From positions 172,465-236,464 of the forward strand of contig NZ_BIFH01000030.1 of NCBI RefSeq assembly GCF_003967355.1: a stretch of 64,000 bases of DNA, written 5' to 3'. The translations under genes and the position numbers were made by a program. Below are positions 37,888 to 47,644 of this stretch, one piece after another. Position 1 is the first letter of the stretch. Each line of letters starts with the position of its first letter. Source of the stretch: Embleya hyalina. GTDB lineage: Bacteria; Actinomycetota; Actinomycetes; Streptomycetales; Streptomycetaceae. The notes beneath the pieces are model-generated. The model was given only the letters and a program-made list of their open reading frames with translations, made no database searches and was not told the DNA's origin.

Positions 37888-38709
37888 TCAGTCGCGGTCC
37901 GGGTCCTTGCGGAGGGGGTCCTCGCGGCGGACGGGCTCCTCCTTGCGGAACATGTCGCGCTCGCGCTCGCGGCCCCGGTCGAGTTCGCGGCGGTACTCGG
38001 TCTCCGGGGGCAGCTCGTGGACGCGCTCCGCCTCCGTCTCGCGAACGCGCTCCGCCTCCATTTCGCGAACGCGCTCCGCCTGCGTCTCGCGTTTGCGCTC
38101 GCGTTGTTCCTTGCGCCGCTTGACCCGCACCGACACGCCGCCCATCACGGCGAGGCCCTTGACCACCACGACGGGTGCGCGCGGGTCGTCGGTGTACTGC
38201 TCGTGGACGTCGAAGCTGCCCATGAAGCCGAACCCGTGGTCGCGCACGGTGACGCCCTCCGGGATCTTGATGTCGATCCCGCCCCAGATGGTGAACACCC
38301 GGATCACCAGCTCGGGTTCGTCGAACACCGCGTCGGTGAGGTCGATGTCCACCCCGCCCATCACCGCGACGGCGTTCAGCTTCCCGCCCGCGCGCCAGCG
38401 GCCCTTGCGGGTGGAACCGCTCCAGAACGCGAACATGTTCGACCGGGCGGGTTTCGGCGACACCGACGTGGTCGCGGCCGGCTCGTAGCCGATCGGGGCG
38501 GGTGCCGGGAGGTCGGCGATCAGCGGTTCGAGCTGGCTCACCGTCCTCGCGGCCAGCGCCGCGTCCACCCGTTCGGCGTGTTCCTCGGCGGTCAGGCGGC
38601 CCTCCGCGAGCGCGTCGCGCAATACGTTGACGTAGCGGTCGCGGTCCGCGTCGGACGCCCGCAGCTCGGGGGTGGGCGGTTGGGATCGACGCTCTGGGCT
38701 GGTGTCCAC
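37888..38709 (-). CDS. DUF1707 protein with LiaF-like C-terminal domain
   Basis: About 273 residues. The N-terminal DUF1707 motif is LRASDADRDRYVNVLRDALAEGRLTAEEHAERVDAAL. A central cell-wall-stress LiaF-like beta region follows (NAVAVMGGVDIDLTDAVF, FTIWGGIDIKIPEG, KGLAVMGGVSVRV). The last ~75 residues are highly charged and include three exact-length 8-residue repeats of the form ETQAERVR. GTG 38709 was chosen because ATG 38736 would overlap the upstream gene; either is possible. Function unknown; the family is linked to envelope stress responses. Confidence 0.8.
   Translation of the reverse strand: MDTSPERRSQPPTPELRASDADRDRYVNVLRDALAEGRLTAEEHAERVDAALAARTVSQLEPLIADLPAPAPIGYEPAATTSVSPKPARSNMFAFWSGSTRKGRWRAGGKLNAVAVMGGVDIDLTDAVFDEPELVIRVFTIWGGIDIKIPEGVTVRDHGFGFMGSFDVHEQYTDDPRAPVVVVKGLAVMGGVSVRVKRRKEQRERKRETQAERVREMEAERVRETEAERVHELPPETEYRRELDRGRERERDMFRKEEPVRREDPLRKDPDRD
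38021..38092. repeat. 24-bp tandem repeat, three copies, within the DUF1707 gene
   Basis: Units start at 38021, 38045 and 38069, each ACGCGCTCCGCCT followed by a variable end. They encode the 8-residue charged repeats and could expand or contract without a frameshift. Confidence 0.75.
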
Positions 38710-38719
38710 GAGGTCAAAT

Positions 38720-40111
38720 CTAGCCCGGGGGTGCATTCGCCGGGAGTACGGACCGCGCGAGCAGCCGCACGGCCTCGCGCAGCCGGTCGGGGGACGACCC
38801 GGCGTAACCGATGATCACCGCCGGCGGGCCGGTCGCGAACGCGCGCAGGTCGGCCATCGGCTCGACCCGCACGCCGAGCGCCCCGGCCCGGCGTACCGTG
38901 GCCGACTCGTCGGAGCCGGGCGGCAGTTCGACGTAGAGGTGGATGCCCGCGGCGACGCCGTGCACCCGGGCGGCCGGCAGGTGTTCGGCCAGCGCCTCGA
39001 CCACCGCGTCGCGGCGGGCGCGGTAGTGCGCGCGCATCGCCCGCAGGTGCCGCTCGTACGCGCCGGTGGCCAGCATCCGGACCAGGGTCAGCTGGGGGAG
39101 GGTGGCCGAGCCGAGGTCGGCGTTGGTCTTCAGGTCGTGGATCCGCTCGATCAGCGGTGCGGGCAGGACGGCCCAGCCCAGTCGCATCCCGGGCGCGAGC
39201 GCCTTGCTGGTCGAGCCCAGGTGCACCACCCGGTCCGGCGCCAGGCCCTGGAGGCAGCCGACCGGGTCGCGGTCGTAGCGGAACTCGGCGTCGTAGTCGT
39301 CCTCGACGATCAATCCGTCGTGCGTGCGGGCCCAGTCGACCAGGGCCGCACGGCGGCGGGGGGACAGGACCACGCCGGTGGGGTACTGGTGCGCCGGGGT
39401 GACCAGCACCGCCCGGGCGCCGGTGCGGGCCAGCGCCGCGACGTCGACACCCTCGGCGTCGGTGGGGGCGTAGGCGACGGCCAGGCCGTGGGTGGTGAAG
39501 ATGCCGCGCTGCCGGTCGCTGGAGGGGTCCTCCACCGCGAGCACGTCCCGGCCGAGTCGGCGCAGCGCCTGGGAGACCAGGGACAGGCCCTGGGCGACGC
39601 CGTTGACCACCACGATGTGCTCGGGCCGGGCCTGCGCGGCCCGGACCCGGCCCAGGTAGTCGGCCAGCGCGGCGCGCAACTCGCCCGCGCCGGACGGGCC
39701 GGGATAGCCGAGCGCGCGGTGCGGGGCGGTGTTCAGCACGTGCCGGGTCGCGGCCAGCCACGCGGAGCGCGGGAACGCGGACAGGTCGGGCACCCCGGGC
39801 TTGAGGTCGTGGGTGATCGGGACGGCCGCGCCGGGATCGGGCGCGGCGGTCGGCTGGGGCGCGGTGCAGGCGGCGGTGACCTGGGTGCCGGAGCCGTGTC
39901 GGGAGACCAGGTAGCCCTCGGCGACCAGTTGCTCGTAGGCGTCGACGACCATGCCCCGGGAGACGTCCAGGCTCTCCGCGAGCGCGCGGGTGGACGGCAT
40001 CCGGAATCCGGCGGGCAGCCGGCCCGAGCGGATCGCCTCGCGCAGGCCCGACTGCACCTGGGCGCCGAGGCGGCCCGCGGATCGGTCGAGGTGGACGAGG
40101 AGTTCGCGCAT
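38720..40111 (-). CDS. MocR/PdxR-type regulator (GntR domain fused to aminotransferase)
   Basis: A 463-residue regulator. The first ~75 residues are a GntR winged helix (RMPSTRALAESLDVSRGMVVDAYEQL). Residues ~105-463 are a fold-type I aminotransferase domain with the PLP-lysine motif HLGSTSKALAPGMRLGW. Such proteins bind PLP and regulate vitamin B6, GABA or amino-acid genes. ATG 40111 is fixed by the MRELLVHLDR start. It is divergent from an EamA transporter gene, its likely target. Confidence 0.9.
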   Translation of the reverse strand: MRELLVHLDRSAGRLGAQVQSGLREAIRSGRLPAGFRMPSTRALAESLDVSRGMVVDAYEQLVAEGYLVSRHGSGTQVTAACTAPQPTAAPDPGAAVPITHDLKPGVPDLSAFPRSAWLAATRHVLNTAPHRALGYPGPSGAGELRAALADYLGRVRAAQARPEHIVVVNGVAQGLSLVSQALRRLGRDVLAVEDPSSDRQRGIFTTHGLAVAYAPTDAEGVDVAALARTGARAVLVTPAHQYPTGVVLSPRRRAALVDWARTHDGLIVEDDYDAEFRYDRDPVGCLQGLAPDRVVHLGSTSKALAPGMRLGWAVLPAPLIERIHDLKTNADLGSATLPQLTLVRMLATGAYERHLRAMRAHYRARRDAVVEALAEHLPAARVHGVAAGIHLYVELPPGSDESATVRRAGALGVRVEPMADLRAFATGPPAVIIGYAGSSPDRLREAVRLLARSVLPANAPPG

Positions 40112-40216
40112 GGGGTGCCTGCCCTGGGGTGGCCGGGAGGGGAGGGCGGTCGCGGCCCGCCCGGCAGGGGAGGGTCGTGGGTTCGCCCCGGTGGGAGGTC
40201 GTGGGCCCGCCGCCCC

Positions 40217-40247
40217 GAAGTGGTCCGGTTTTTCGGGGCGGAAGTGG
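40217..40247. promoter_or_regulatory. Direct repeat in the MocR/EamA divergent promoter
   Basis: GAAGTGG occurs at 40217-40223 and 40241-40247, 24 bases apart. MocR regulators typically bind direct repeats in such divergent regions. Confidence 0.5.
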
Positions 40248-40287
40248 CTCTGCCGAGGGCTCCACCGGCTTCCTAACGTTACGGCAC

Positions 40288-41265
40288 ATGACGCTCTCCT
40301 CGATGTCCCCCCGCTCGATCGGTCTGCTGTGCGCGGCCTCCGCACAGGGGCTGATCGGCGCCGCCGCGGGCGTCTCCGCGGTGTTGCGCGACTATCCGGT
40401 GACCGGCGGCCAGATGCTCCGCTACACGCTGGCCGCGCTGGTGTTGTTCGGGGTGCTGCGGGTGCGTCGGATCCCGCTGCTGCGGCCGACCCGGCGCGAG
40501 CTGGTCCGGCTGGGGCTGCTCTCGCTGTCCGGGCAGACGGTGTTCAACCTGTGCCTGTTCGCCGCGCTCGACCGGGCCGACCCGGCCACGGTGGGCAGCA
40601 TCCTGGGCGCGACGCCGCTGCTGCTCGTGCTGGTCGCGCCGCTGCTCGGCGGGCGCCGGCCGAGTCGGTCGGTGTTCGCCGCGGCGGTGCTGGTGGTGGC
40701 GGGGGCGGCGGTGGTGCAGGGGTTCGGCGGCGGGACGGCGGTCGGGTTGTTGTTCGCGTGTGGCGTGGCGCTGTGCGAGATGGGCTTCACGCTGATCGCG
40801 GTGCCGCTGCTGCCGCGGCTGGGTGCCTGGCGGATCGCGGCGTACGCGACGGCGATGGCGATTCCGCAGATGTCGGTGGTGGGGGCGTTCACCGACGGCA
40901 CGGACCTGATCCGGATGCCGTCGGGCACCGAACTGGTCGCGCTGCTCTACCTGGCGCTGCCGCTCACCGCCGGGGCGTTCCTGCTCTGGTACTCGGCACT
41001 GGCCCGGGTCGAGCCGGAGCGGGCCGGGCTGTTCATGGGCCTGGTGCCGGTCACGGCGGCGCTGTCCGGCCTGGTGCTCGGCACCGGCACACCCACGATC
41101 GGCCAATTCGCCGGCGCCCTCCTGGTCGGCGTGGGCGTGGTCCTGGGCCTGCGTGCGGAGGAGGACGAGCCGGCGGCGCAGCACGGGGAGCCGGCTCGGC
41201 GATCGGTCGAGGAATTCTCCGCGCCGGCCGCAACGACCGCGGAGCCGCCGCCCACAAACCGATGA
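40288..41265 (+). CDS. EamA/DMT-family transporter
   Basis: A 325-residue protein with ten predicted helices and the duplicated EamA fold (two five-helix halves, for example MLRYTLAALVLFGVLRV and AFLLWYSALARVEPERAGLFM). It likely exports or imports a small metabolite or vitamin. ATG at 40288 was chosen from the hydrophobic start; upstream in-frame sequence is not conserved. It is divergent from the MocR regulator and its stop overlaps the sigma factor start by four bases, so they form an operon. Confidence 0.88.
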   Translation: MTLSSMSPRSIGLLCAASAQGLIGAAAGVSAVLRDYPVTGGQMLRYTLAALVLFGVLRVRRIPLLRPTRRELVRLGLLSLSGQTVFNLCLFAALDRADPATVGSILGATPLLLVLVAPLLGGRRPSRSVFAAAVLVVAGAAVVQGFGGGTAVGLLFACGVALCEMGFTLIAVPLLPRLGAWRIAAYATAMAIPQMSVVGAFTDGTDLIRMPSGTELVALLYLALPLTAGAFLLWYSALARVEPERAGLFMGLVPVTAALSGLVLGTGTPTIGQFAGALLVGVGVVLGLRAEEDEPAAQHGEPARRSVEEFSAPAATTAEPPPTNR

Positions 41266-41975
41266 CAGTGTTCATCGAGGTTCACCGAACCGAGGAGGGC
41301 GTCTTGGCCGAGCCAAGCATTCGGGAGGTGACCGGGATCGCTCGCGACCCGGCCCTCCTGGAGGCGTTCTATCGGAGAAACATCGACGCGGTGAATCGCT
41401 TCGTGGCCCGCAGGGTCGGCGACCCGCACGCGGCCGCCGATCTGACCGCGGAGGTCTTCCTCGCCGTGCTCGACACGGCGGCGACCTATCGCGGCGGCCC
41501 GGGTGGCGAGCGGGCCTGGTTGTACGGGGTGGCTCGCAACGTGGTGGCGAGCGAGCGGCGGCGGGCCGCGCGCGAGGAGCAGGCGTCACGGCGGATAGCC
41601 GGTCGGCGACTGGTCGACGACGACGACCTGGTGCGGATCGAGGAGCGGCTGGACGCCGAGGCGGCGGCTCGTCGCACCTACCGCGCGATCGAGCGGCTGT
41701 CCGAAGCCGATCGCGCGGTGCTCGAACTGGTCAGCGTCGACGGGTTGGACGTGACCGAGGCGGCGGCGGCGCTCGGGATCCGGCCGGTGTCGGCACGGGT
41801 GCGGCTGCACCGGGCGCGACGGCGGCTGATCGAGGAGCTGAGGGGGGAGCCGACGCAGGACCGGGAGCCGACCCGCCCGGTGCCTCGCGAGGGCGGGCGC
41901 ACCGCGGGCGCACGCGTCGCGACCCACCCGACGGGCACCCCCGGCACGGCTTTGCGAGCGGAGGCGAAGGCATGA
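41262..41975 (+). CDS. ECF-type RNA polymerase sigma factor
   Basis: About 237 residues. Region 2 is FYRRNIDAVNRFVARRVGDPHAAADLTAEVFLAVL and region 4 is YRAIERLSEADRAVLELVSVDGLDVTEAAAALGI. The first ~30 residues precede the core, and the C-terminal ~40 are charged and low in complexity. ATG 41262 overlaps the EamA stop (ATGA). An alternative TTG at 41304 has a better ribosome site (GAGGAGG) and would remove the first 14 residues. It overlaps the next gene by four bases. Confidence 0.85.
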   Translation: MTVFIEVHRTEEGVLAEPSIREVTGIARDPALLEAFYRRNIDAVNRFVARRVGDPHAAADLTAEVFLAVLDTAATYRGGPGGERAWLYGVARNVVASERRRAAREEQASRRIAGRRLVDDDDLVRIEERLDAEAAARRTYRAIERLSEADRAVLELVSVDGLDVTEAAAALGIRPVSARVRLHRARRRLIEELRGEPTQDREPTRPVPREGGRTAGARVATHPTGTPGTALRAEAKA

Positions 41976-42685
41976 GCACCTTCGAGGAACGACTGCTGGA
42001 CGAATTGCGGAAGGTGGCCGCGGCCGACGACACCATGCCGCCCCCGGTCGAGCCCGGCCGGCGGTTCGGGCGAAATCGGCGGACGGTGTTCGGTCTGGCC
42101 GCGTCGATGTTGCTCGCGACCGGCATCGCGGTCGGCGCGCCCCTGCTGGGCGAGGGTTCCTCGGCCGGCGCCCGACCGTTCGAGGTGATCCGGAAGGACG
42201 ACGGGCGGATCCTGTTCCGGGTGGTCGAGTTCCGCAACCCCGAGGCGCTCGAACAACGGCTGCGGGAGCTGGGCGTCGCGGTGGTCGTGGACTACGTGCC
42301 GGCGAGCAAGCGGTGCCGGGAGCCGCGCTTCGCCGAACACCCGATGTCGGGCGACGACCTCACCGCGATCTACCACCGGAAGGAGATCCCGGCCGCGAAC
42401 GGCGACGGGCCCGGCGCTGCCGCCTTCGAGGAGGCGAGCCAGGGGTGGCACGAACTGGTGCCCGGACTGATTCCGCCGGGCACCACACTCGTCCTCACCG
42501 AGGGTTACTACGACGGCACCGACCATTCCGGTTCCCTCGGGTCCTACGCCCTCGCCGCCGGTCCGGTGGCGCCGTGCGAGCTCGAACCCAAGCCCGGCTA
42601 CGTGCCACCGCCGCGGCACGAGGACGAGCGCCCCCACTCGCCGGGTGCGCACCACCCGACCCCGGCGGCGACCTCGAAGCCGTGA
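41972..42685 (+). CDS. Single-pass membrane protein coupled to the sigma factor
   Basis: A 237-residue protein. A short cytoplasmic N-terminus is followed by one helix (about 40-58, FGLAASMLLATGIAVGAPLL) and an extracellular domain with two cysteines, ending in a proline- and histidine-rich tail. It is translationally coupled to the sigma gene (ATGA), the usual position of an anti-sigma factor. No zinc-binding anti-sigma motif is seen, so that role is inference. I do not recognise the extracellular domain. Confidence 0.75.
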   Translation: MSTFEERLLDELRKVAAADDTMPPPVEPGRRFGRNRRTVFGLAASMLLATGIAVGAPLLGEGSSAGARPFEVIRKDDGRILFRVVEFRNPEALEQRLRELGVAVVVDYVPASKRCREPRFAEHPMSGDDLTAIYHRKEIPAANGDGPGAAAFEEASQGWHELVPGLIPPGTTLVLTEGYYDGTDHSGSLGSYALAAGPVAPCELEPKPGYVPPPRHEDERPHSPGAHHPTPAATSKP

Positions 42686-42744
42686 GCGATCCGGGGCCGC
42701 TCTACTCTGGACGAGGCCCCGTTACCGCATGAGTGAGGATCACG

Positions 42745-44403
<1,659 letters not shown>

Positions 44404-44418
44404 GCCCGGTCGCTTCGT

Positions 44419-44458
44419 CGCGGCCCGGGTGTCGAGCAGGTTCGGCACCCGGGCCGCG
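44419..44458. terminator. Bidirectional terminator
   Basis: A 13-bp stem CGCGGCCCGGGTG with its complement, between convergent fumarase and MarR genes. Confidence 0.85.
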
Positions 44459-44469
44459 GCCGTCACGCC

Positions 44470-44934
44470 CTAGGCGAGGTCGGGGTCGAGCGGGGTCTCC
44501 AGCAGGGCGGCCAACTCGGCGGTGAACGCCGTGACGCGAGGGCTGCCGGGGCCGCCGAGCGGGGCCAGGAAACGTGCGTGCAGTTCTTGGACGATGCCGA
44601 TCGCGCGCCCGGTGACCTCACGTCCGTGCTCGGTGAGGGAGAGCCGTACGGCCCGGGTGTCGGCCGCGTCGCGGGTGCGCTCGATCAGGCCCGAGCCCTC
44701 CAGGGTGCGTGCCAGCTTCGAGACGTAGAGCGCCTCCAGGCCGGTGTGGTCGGCGAGTTCACGCTGACTGGGCTGCCGCCCGGAGCGCGCCATGCCGTAC
44801 AGCGAGGCCAGCAGCGAGTATTGCGCGTGGGTCAGCCCTTCCGGCCCGACGGCCCGGTCCACCGCCACCCGCCACTTCATCGACAGACGCCACACCAGAA
44901 AGCCGGGCGTCGCCCCTTCGGTCGTCGTGCTCAT
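44470..44934 (-). CDS. MarR-family regulator
   Basis: A 154-residue winged-helix regulator. The helix-turn-helix region is RELADHTGLEALYVSKLARTLE and the wing is LIERTRDAADTRAVRLSLTEHG. Size and layout are normal for MarR. It is divergent from a WhiB-like gene across 196 bases that contain paired repeats likely to be its own operator. Target genes unknown. Confidence 0.9.
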   Translation of the reverse strand: MSTTTEGATPGFLVWRLSMKWRVAVDRAVGPEGLTHAQYSLLASLYGMARSGRQPSQRELADHTGLEALYVSKLARTLEGSGLIERTRDAADTRAVRLSLTEHGREVTGRAIGIVQELHARFLAPLGGPGSPRVTAFTAELAALLETPLDPDLA

Positions 44935-44939
44935 GGCGA

Positions 44940-44976
44940 AAACAGTACATGGCTATCAAATACATGGACGCTGTTT
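44940..44976. promoter_or_regulatory. Inverted repeat at the MarR promoter
   Basis: AAACAG (44940-44945) and CTGTTT (44971-44976) enclose two exact copies of TACATGG (44946-44952 and 44961-44967). The block begins five bases before the MarR start on the minus strand, consistent with autoregulation. Confidence 0.5.
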
Positions 44977-45010
44977 CCCGCGGGTCGGAAAGTGGGGTCG
45001 TCGGTTGTCG

Positions 45011-45030
45011 GTTTCCTTGACGTTTCCTTG
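45011..45030. repeat. Direct repeat upstream of the WhiB-like gene
   Basis: GTTTCCTTG at 45011-45019 and 45022-45030, period 11, about 100 bases before the start. Could be a regulator site. Confidence 0.4.
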
Positions 45031-45130
45031 TGGTTACTTGTCGTCGCCTTGTCACGCCGGCGCGCATGCGCGGGATTTCGTCGGGTAGGCGACACCCACC
45101 GAGCCCACCAGCCGACGTGAGGAGCACAGC

Positions 45131-45415
45131 GTGACGGAACGGATCGAGATCATCCGCAGCGTCCGCGCGACTTGGACACCCCCGCCGGCCGGCGCGTGTG
45201 CGAGCGTGGACCGGGAGGTCTTCCTCGGCTACCCCGGGGAGCCCGCGGTCGCCCGGCTCGCCCGTGAGGAGGACGCCAAGCGCGTCTGCGCACGCTGCTC
45301 GGTCCTGTTGGAATGCCGGGAGAGCGCCCTGGCCGAGACCAACCCGGTCGGGGTGCGCGGCGGCCTGACGCCGAACGAGCGTGGGGCGGTGCGCCGCCGG
45401 CGCGCCCATCACTGA
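45131..45415 (+). CDS. WhiB-like iron-sulfur regulator (Wbl)
   Basis: A 94-residue actinobacterial Wbl protein that binds a redox- and NO-sensitive [4Fe-4S] cluster and usually partners the principal sigma factor. Cysteines 23, 53, 56 and 62 give the canonical C-x29-C-x2-C-x5-C pattern. The G[VI]WGG turn after the last cysteine reads GVRGG here, with Arg for Trp, and the basic C-terminus (RGAVRRRRAHH) follows. GTG start at 45131 with GAGGAG upstream. It ends seven bases before the convergent efflux gene. Confidence 0.9.
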   Translation: MTERIEIIRSVRATWTPPPAGACASVDREVFLGYPGEPAVARLAREEDAKRVCARCSVLLECRESALAETNPVGVRGGLTPNERGAVRRRRAHH

Positions 45416-45422
45416 CCCGCCG

Positions 45423-47459
45423 TCATCCCGGGTGCCGGTCCGCCTCGCCGACGATGTGGTCGTGCGGGGTGTCCGTGGTCAGCCGGGCCAACTTGCGCAG
45501 CAGCGCGCTCAGTTCCTCGGACTGTTCGGGCGACCAGTCCGCCATCACCTCGGTGAGCATCTGCCGACGGGCCTCGACCAGCGCCTCCAGCGTCTCGTGG
45601 CCCTTGGCGGTGAGCGCCATGGTGCCCTCGCCGAGCCGCTCGATGTGCCCGGAGAAGGTCAGTTCGTCGGCGTAGCGGCGAACCCTGGCCTCGGGCTCGT
45701 GGATGCGGACGGCGAGGTCGGGGATCGAGATCGGCCCCAACTGGTCGACCTGCACCAGCCCGTACGCGCACGGCACCGACAACTCCACGCCCGAGCGGTC
45801 GATCATGCGCTCGTAGCGCGACCAGCCGTTCTCCCGGTGCACCATCTGTGCCATCGCCCGTTCGATCTCGTCGACCGAACTGCGCGAGGTGGGCGACATC
45901 AACGGGGTCTGCTCGGTCTCGCGGGTGGCCTCGCGCAGCGGCACCTCGCGGAGCAGGAACGACAACAGGAACGCGATCAGCACGATGCAGGAGGCGACCA
46001 GGAAGACGGTCTGCAGTGACTGCGCGTACGCGTGGATGAAGCCGGTCTTGGCCGCGGGCGGCAGCCGGTTCAACTCGGCCGGGTTGATCGCGGACGAGGA
46101 TCCCGGCGCGGTGCCGGGTGGCAGGCTCTCGCCGCGCGCGGCGGCCTCGCGCAGGTGGACCGCCAGGCGGTTGTTGAAGATGGTGCCGAAGACGGCCGCG
46201 CCGAACGAGCCGCCGATGGAGCGGAAGAAGGTCGCGCCGGCGGTGGCCACGCCGAGTTCGGCGTAGGGCACGGCGTTTTGCACGGCGAGCACGATGACCT
46301 GCATGACCAGGCCCAGGCCGACGCCGAAGACGAGCATGTAGAGCGAGGAGGCGGCGGTGGTGGTGAACTCGTCCATCCGCGACATCAGGAACATGCCGAC
46401 CGCCATCACGGCGGTGCCCACGATCGGGTAGATCTTGTACCGGCCGGTCCGGCTGATCAGTCGACCGCTGACGATCGAGGTGACCAGGAGCCCGCCCATC
46501 ATCGGCAGCAGCCGCAGGCCCGACTCGGTCGGCGAGGCGCCGTTGACGACCTGCATGAACAGCGGCAGGAAGCTCAGTCCGCCCATCATCGCGAAGCCGA
46601 CGATGAAGCCGATGCCCGCGGTCACCGAGAAGATCCGGTTGCGGAACAGGGTCATCGGGAGCACCGGTTCGGCCGCGCGCCGCTCGACCACGACGAAGGC
46701 GACGAGCAACACCACGGCCGCGACGCCCAGTCCGAGGATCTGCCCGGAGCCCCACGGGTAGGTGGTGCCGCCGAAGGTGCTGAGCAGGACCAGGCAGGTG
46801 GTGCCGGCGGCCAGGAGGGTGATGCCGAGGTAGTCGATGCTCGGCCGGGTGTGTACCTCCTTGGTGTGCAGCGCGGCGGCGATCACCGCGAGGGCGATCG
46901 CGCCGATCGGGAGGTTGATGTAGAACACCCAGCGCCAGGTGAGGTGGTCCACGAAGAAGCCGCCGAGCAGCGGCCCGGCCACCGAGGTCACCCCGAACAC
47001 CGCGCCGAACAGGCCCTGGTAGCGCCCGCGCTCGCGGGGCGGCACCACGTCGCCGATGATCGCCTGGGACAGCACGATCAGCCCGCCGCCGCCGAGTCCC
47101 TGGATGGCGCGGAAGGCGATCAACTCGGTCATGCCCTGGGCGATGCCGCACAACACCGAGCCGATCAGGAAGATCACGATCGACGCCTGGTAGAGCTTCT
47201 TGCGCCCGAACAGGTCGCCCAGCTTGCCCCACAGCGGCGTGCTCACGGTCGACGCGAGCAGATACGCGGTGACCACCCACGACAGGTGATTGAGCCCGCC
47301 GAGGTCGCCGACGATGGTCGGCAGCGCGGTCGACACGATGGTCTGATCGAGCGCGGCCACCAACATCCCGAGCATCAGCCCGGTCAACACCAACCCGAGC
47401 CGAGGCGCAGCCTCCACCCCGGCCGGACTGCTGCCATGCCTGCGCTGCGGCGCGCTCAT
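45423..47459 (-). CDS. MFS multidrug transporter with fused C-terminal MarR domain
   Basis: A 678-residue protein. The first ~510 residues are a 14-helix DHA2 exporter (GKLGDLFGRKK in the 2-3 loop; GPLLGGFF in helix 5). The remaining ~150 residues are a cytoplasmic MarR-like winged-helix region (SIPDLAVRIHEPEARVRRYADELTFSGHIERLGEGTMALTAKGHETLEAL). Such fusions occur in actinomycetes. Whether the MarR part binds DNA while membrane-tethered is not known. ATG at 47459. An AT-richer promoter with an AGGT/ACCT repeat is upstream. Confidence 0.9.
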   Translation of the reverse strand: MSAPQRRHGSSPAGVEAAPRLGLVLTGLMLGMLVAALDQTIVSTALPTIVGDLGGLNHLSWVVTAYLLASTVSTPLWGKLGDLFGRKKLYQASIVIFLIGSVLCGIAQGMTELIAFRAIQGLGGGGLIVLSQAIIGDVVPPRERGRYQGLFGAVFGVTSVAGPLLGGFFVDHLTWRWVFYINLPIGAIALAVIAAALHTKEVHTRPSIDYLGITLLAAGTTCLVLLSTFGGTTYPWGSGQILGLGVAAVVLLVAFVVVERRAAEPVLPMTLFRNRIFSVTAGIGFIVGFAMMGGLSFLPLFMQVVNGASPTESGLRLLPMMGGLLVTSIVSGRLISRTGRYKIYPIVGTAVMAVGMFLMSRMDEFTTTAASSLYMLVFGVGLGLVMQVIVLAVQNAVPYAELGVATAGATFFRSIGGSFGAAVFGTIFNNRLAVHLREAAARGESLPPGTAPGSSSAINPAELNRLPPAAKTGFIHAYAQSLQTVFLVASCIVLIAFLLSFLLREVPLREATRETEQTPLMSPTSRSSVDEIERAMAQMVHRENGWSRYERMIDRSGVELSVPCAYGLVQVDQLGPISIPDLAVRIHEPEARVRRYADELTFSGHIERLGEGTMALTAKGHETLEALVEARRQMLTEVMADWSPEQSEELSALLRKLARLTTDTPHDHIVGEADRHPG

Positions 47460-47503
47460 CCGGTGGCCTCCTCGATCGACGCTCAAGGAGGATCCCCACA
47501 AAC

Positions 47504-47522
47504 AGGTACAAAATCCGCACCT
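47504..47522. promoter_or_regulatory. Inverted repeat in the MFS-MarR promoter
   Basis: AGGTACAAAATCCGCACCT: outer AGGTAC and GCACCT are complementary at five of six positions. It lies 45 bases before the start and might be the target of the fused MarR domain. Confidence 0.35.
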
Positions 47523-47644
47523 ATTAGTGGGACAAGCGCACGCCCCGAGTCTCGGCGCCGAACGCCGACCGAGCCATTTCGGCCCGGCCGGCGTTCGAGG
47601 CCACCTCGGTCGACGGCCGGGGTCAATCCCCCGGCCGCAAGGGC

